A DNA stretch of 64,000 bases from Cryptomeria japonica (taxonomy: Eukaryota > Streptophyta > Pinopsida > Cupressales > Cupressaceae): the NCBI RefSeq assembly GCF_030272615.1, contig NC_081412.1, forward strand, positions 344,281,870 through 344,345,869, written 5' to 3'. The notes beneath the pieces were generated by a model. It saw only the letters and a list, made by a program, of their open reading frames with translations, was not told the DNA's origin and ran no database searches. The position numbers were made by a program, and so were the translations under genes. Numbering within the stretch: position 1 is the first letter of the stretch; the number at the start of each line of letters is the position of its first letter. Of the stretch, positions 59,634 through 64,000 are shown one piece after another.

Positions 59634-61636
59634 ATGGCATATAGTGCAATGGTTGAAACAAGCTCTCAAACTTCTAGGAGACAACCTTACCCTTACCAAA
59701 CTTCCAACTTTCATGGGACCATATCATTGCAACCAAACAATCAATCATCTCAATCCAACATATACATGTCTCAAAACGTGCATCAAACTTATTAGGAACA
59801 AACAAGTGTCATACCAATTGAAGAGAAATTAGCTCAAGAAATATAGATCTTGGAATAAAACGTTAAAAATATGTGAGAAGAGTAGATCCCAGATGTTCAA
59901 AATATTTCAATAATTTGGATATCCAAATATGAACTTTAGCCAATTGATGTGCGAGCTCTTATTATGCAATCATACATACCAGCTATTCTCACACACATAT
60001 ACATGAGAAACCAATATCAATATCAAACACATCTAACAATGCAAGTCCAACAACCAATACAACAAACAACACGACTCTCAGTACCACAAATTGTGCAAAC
60101 AAGTCAACCACTACCAACATCACACACAATCACACAATCAATTTTACCTTCAGTCACATCACATATCTTTGAATTTCCTCCTATGTCTTCAAATACACCA
60201 CCAAGGGTGTCCCAAATGAATGCAAATTTATTTACAAACATGTCACCCTTTGGACATCAATCGAACATGGTCAATGTGTCACCTATCATGCAACAAGGTA
60301 ATCTACCCATGTCTAGCAATGCCTCTTTCCATCAAGACTTTGCACCTCAAGTAGCCTCCCTATCTTCCACCATTTCCTCATACCCAAAAGTCACACAAGA
60401 TAATTCCACACCATCTCTATCCAATAACGCAACCTTCCAAGGACTATCGACAATAAGTTTTCAAGCTAATACAATTCATGATGCTAGTCCCTTCCATGCT
60501 TCAAAAATTCAAGACCCAATCTTATCATATACTCCTATTATAGAGAGTCTCATTCAAAATCCTTTCCCATCAAGCCAAAATATTGAAATATTCCAAGAAT
60601 CTCCCATGTATATCCAAACTCCTTCCCCATGTCAAGAGGATGATCCAAAATCAAAAGAAATGAGTTCTGAAACAAATCAAATCAAGAACAAACCTTTCCA
60701 CCCTACCCAATTTTTGATGAAGATCCTACCGACTAAGAATCTTATGATGATCCCCTTGCTCTTTTCTATTCCATTCATAAAGATAGCCTTTTTTCTTAAG
60801 AACAAAGTGTCCTTTCAAGTCCTATCCAACATCCACCTCCTAATCAAGATCAGGACATCCCTTCCATCCTTCCTAATAATCCCTTTCCAAGTCAAGATCA
60901 AAATATTCCTTCACCTTCATGTCCTAAGCAAGATCCCATTATTTCTCCAAATCTTGATCAAGATCCCTCCATCCCTTAATCTCCATGTCATAATCCTCCA
61001 TGTTCCTCACAAGATTCCCTCTCAAATAAAATTACCATTTCTCTTAGTCCCCCTCATGATCCCAATCCCTCTACACAATATTTTCATGAATCCCTTATCA
61101 ATGAAGTCACCAATCCTGATCATACTACAAAGAACAATTTATCAATGATTGTATTTGTGCCATTTATGCATGCCAATGTGGTTACATAAACAACCATGAC
61201 CCTAGCTAATGAAATCAACACCCAAATTATTCCATCATCTTCTTCAAGCACAAACATAACACTAGCTAATGATATCAACACCTGGTTGACTTCATCATCC
61301 TCTTCAAGTGCATCAAGAGAAATAGGCATAGAACCCACTCATGTCAGAACTTTGGAACCAGAATCTATTTGCCTCATACACCCACACTTGATAGATTAGG
61401 GGAAAGAGGATCTACCATGGTTGGATTGCTTTGAAAATTATAAGGCTATAGCTGAATTCATAGGTGTCAGAGCTATATTTCTCTCTGATGATCCACAAAA
61501 TCTAAAAACTAAGGAAATCAACATTGGAGATACTGAACATGTACACTTAGCTGAGTCCTTATATCCTATTGGAAAAGACATCTTTATCCGACTCTTCAAA
61601 CAAAGACCAATGAACTACCTGCACAAAACTCCCTGA
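59634..61636 (+). pseudogene. Pro/Ser/Gln-rich gag-like ORF of element B
   Basis: ATG at 59634 (MAYSAMVETSSQTSRRQPYP). One frame to about 60700, then a frameshift, then a second frame to the stop at 61636. The first part is Gln/Pro/Ser-rich and low in complexity; the middle has Gln-Asp-Pro repeats (SQDQNIPSP, NLDQDPSIP). The end is a more ordinary domain (KEDLPWLDCFENYKAIAEFI, HVHLAESLYPIGKDIFIRLF). Position after LTR, PBS and leader suggests a gag-type protein, but no Retrotrans_gag core or zinc knuckle is found. Several stops. Confidence 0.5.
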
Positions 61637-61639
61637 CCC

Positions 61640-63458
61640 TATGAACAACATGCACCTTAAACGATATTATATCTAAGGGTTGGGTTAGTTTATTTTTTGC
61701 TTTCTGCATTGCATCTCATTTTATTCAAAGCACTACATCACATATAGTTTCTTTCCAAGCACATCACATTCACAAATTACATGGCATATAGTCTCTACAT
61801 TTACATATAGCAACATCAATAAAACAAGACCAATGTCCAAGTTTATCATCCGTTTGCATTCAAGAGAAACAAGGGTAATCTCCTTTCTTATATATTTGGA
61901 CATCAAGTATTGGAGGTCCTAAGGTCATTCATTTTCAACATTACCCTATGATGACGCTTTACTTATGGTTGAGTAGTGATTTCACTATTTGAGACTTGTT
62001 AACCCAAAATCTATCAATTGCTATATCTCAAACACATTATTAAAATCTCTAATTCATTCTAGACACCTGGTTGATCAAATGACTAGTGAAAAAACTAACA
62101 TTCTACTTCACCACTGTAATTGTCACACCCAAGTAGGTTTCATTACTTACAAGTCAAGGCAATAAAATAAAAAAGAAAAAGTGTTATGTCAAATATCCAT
62201 CACAAGGCAAAAGAGTGATGATATATAACTGAAATATCATGCATACAAGTGTGACAAATATATTGACTATGGCAACATGTGAGTAACTCCATTAGGGCTA
62301 TGGATTCCTACTAGGAATGGAGCAATATTCAAGAAATTATAGTTTATAACCCCATCGGATCTCTAAAAGCTTGTTGGAAGTGAGGCTCTATTCGGGATGC
62401 TTTTGAAGTTAGAATAATCCATGTAGCTAGTCATATTAGATGCTAAGGATCTTTAGTAAACACAAGAGTGAGAATTAACTCATTTGCACACACATGGGCA
62501 AAAGAAGATCAAATTTTCAATAACCAATGGGGAAATTCTTCTCATCTCCATTTTTAAATCCTAGTCACTAAGTGTGTTAATTTGGATGTTCCAAGGGACC
62601 TTAAGGATCGATTGACCACTTATCTATGAAATTTTTTGTACCTCTAATTCAATTGGTGTATTATGAAATGCTAAACAAACCCAATCATCCTTGTTTGAAT
62701 AGGAAATGCATTTTCATCATGCATGTTGCATTAATATAGGTCATGTCAAAAATTCATTGTCTCCACATGCATTCTGCAGATCATCATGTCATATAGGTTT
62801 GCATATTGGGGGCATTGCTACGAAAATCCTAAAAAGCATATAATATCCTAAAAAATAGCAAAAACATTGGAAAATCTTTCAAAAAAATCCAAAAACATTT
62901 AAAAGAACAAAATCCTAAAAATCATAAAGTCTTGAGAATCTTTCAAAAAAAAAACTGAAAAAAAAAATCCCAAAAACATCCATATATGATCCTAAAAAAA
63001 TCAACCCAAAACATCCATATAAGATCCTGAAAAAATCAACCAAAAACATTCAAATATAAATCCACAAAATCCAAAAACAATAAAAAATCAATCAAAAAAC
63101 TTGCAATAAAATGTCTCGCAAGAATCAAACACCCTAGCAGATATCCAACAAACACTCACACAAAGTTAACAAAGTATACAACTATCTAGTCAAACATTTG
63201 CAATCAACTGATCAAGTTGTCTTATCAATCGTATCAACTATTCATATCAAGTGATCATTATCTTGTCTTAAACAGAAGAGGATACACTATAAATCAAACA
63301 AGATAGTCTTAAACGGTGTCCAAACTTTATGAGATCAGACATTATCAACCATCACATCAAACAATCAAAATTAAGACACAAATCAGTATGGCTGCTAAAT
63401 TTTGTCTTAGTTAGTCTTTATCTTTTATCATTTGGTGATAGATCATGTGTTAGTATTA
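61640..63458 (+). other. 3' noncoding region of element B, shared with element A
   Basis: Collinear with 9010-9247 and 17053-18630 of element A. It gives the LINE's empty target site (AAGGGTAATCTCC near 61870). An A-rich array of CCTAAAAA / CCAAAAACATCC words lies at 62820-63100. No gene. Confidence 0.8.
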
Positions 63459-64000
63459 TGTTGTCATTGATGTCAATCGGTATAGAATGGAAACTGGTAT
63501 GGGAGATGAATGTGCAATACTTCCATTGATACATACAGGATGTGATGTCTTTTATGTCACCTAGCTTAGTAGGTAACCGGTAAGGAAGATAAGGTCATCT
63601 ATCATAATGGCCATTGGAGTCACTGGTACACAAGTTAGTGTTGATTAGTGTTGAAGAAATAAGGAGTGCAGACTGGTATGTGACATGTTAGCAATACATA
63701 GTTTTGCACACCAAGAAGAGACCAAGATATCGGGATATTGATTGTGATGAAGATGGGGAATGATACAAAAATTACATCAACATCAGAAGTGAAGTATGTG
63801 CAGGCCACCGGTATGTTGTGTGGATGTGAAACAATAGGAGTCCCACAATATAAAGATGTAGACACCATATGAAGAGATGAATGATAGTGAATGTGCCCAA
63901 CCAGATCATATGTGCCTATTTGAAGATATGCATGCTCAAACAGGGAAGCTATAATGGTGCAATGCAGGATGCAGATGACAAGGATGCACTCCCACCAGTG
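63459..64000 (+). mobile_element. Start of another LTR element (Y), 5' LTR
   Basis: The match to element A stops near 63458 and is replaced by TGTTGTCATTGATGTCAATC. The wording TTGTCATTGATG is shared with the inner start of the D-like solo LTRs read on their coding strand, and CCGGT words (GCCACCGGT, AACCGGT) are frequent, as in that family. It continues past the window end. Confidence 0.55.

Larger units (their letters stand above)
49656..64000 (+). mobile_element. Element B: gypsy relative of A, without visible pol; nested insertions
   Basis: 5' LTR, PBS, leader with minisatellite (58690-59300), a Pro-rich gag-like ORF (59634-61636), then directly the 3' noncoding region shared with element A (61640-63458). 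In A the equivalent 3' region follows integrase. In B no protease, RT, RNase H or integrase is seen, so B looks like a non-autonomous deletion derivative. It is interrupted at about 52319-57465 by a candidate inverted-repeat element and at 63459 by another LTR element. Its 3' LTR is outside the window. Confidence 0.65.

Noticed and set aside
1-64000. CRISPR-like array, tRNA or rRNA genes
   Set aside because: Tandem repeats here have no spacer structure, and no cloverleaf or rRNA core sequence was seen.

Overview
The window is repeat-dense plant nuclear DNA. I see no intact host gene, tRNA, rRNA or CRISPR array. Nearly everything recognisable is a transposable element or a fragment of one: Ty3/gypsy and copia-like LTR elements, an L1-type LINE with plant-style DUF4283 and RNase H domains, solo LTRs, and an antisense plant mobile domain (PMD) gene. 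Stacked, old, degraded elements in AT-rich DNA suggest a very large plant genome. A gymnosperm is my best guess, but the sequence does not prove it.

Layout, left to right. Positions 1-4446 are the 3' part of a + strand LTR element (X), inserted in the gag of a - strand gypsy element (E, 4447-8632). E is inserted in the integrase of a + strand gypsy element (A, 8633-24480). A also received a 7.8 kb LINE (9248-17052, with an 11-bp target duplication) and a solo LTR (22266-23076, TSD CTTGT). Between its integrase and 3' LTR, A carries a spliced antisense PMD gene, as described for Tat-lineage elements. Positions 24481-30090 hold a proline-rich element fragment, a 1-kb repeat seen again at 38066-39190, and a broken ORF of unknown type. 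Positions 30096-37330 are a complete LTR element (D, - strand, TSD GTTGT) with PBS, PPT, two LTRs and a zinc-knuckle gag, but no protease, integrase or RT. Positions 39198-41690 are gypsy RT/RNase H interrupted by another solo LTR. Positions 41690-46550 are featureless apart from small repeats. Positions 46560-48400 look like two convergent LINE 3' ends. Positions 48487-49470 are a 494-bp tandem duplication. From 49656 to the end lies gypsy element B, related to A by its LTR and 3' region but with no pol seen. B is interrupted by a candidate inverted-repeat element (about 52319-57465) and, at 63459, by the start of another LTR element.

The most interesting content is accessory protein coding inside elements. 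(1) X and D, on opposite strands and clearly diverged, carry the same long ORF, which I do not recognise, in the place where pol should be. (2) The LINE has a third ORF of about 550 codons after RNase H. (3) The 52-57 kb unit has one 1,050-codon frame of unknown function with stop codons but no frameshift. All three contain an amphipathic helical segment of similar pattern, which could mean a shared plant-transposon domain; this is only a hypothesis. The LTRs of the D-like family also share a short hairpin with a compensatory base-pair change. In the LINE and the 52-57 kb ORF the in-frame stops are TAG or TGA, as expected from deamination of methylated CHG/CG sites.
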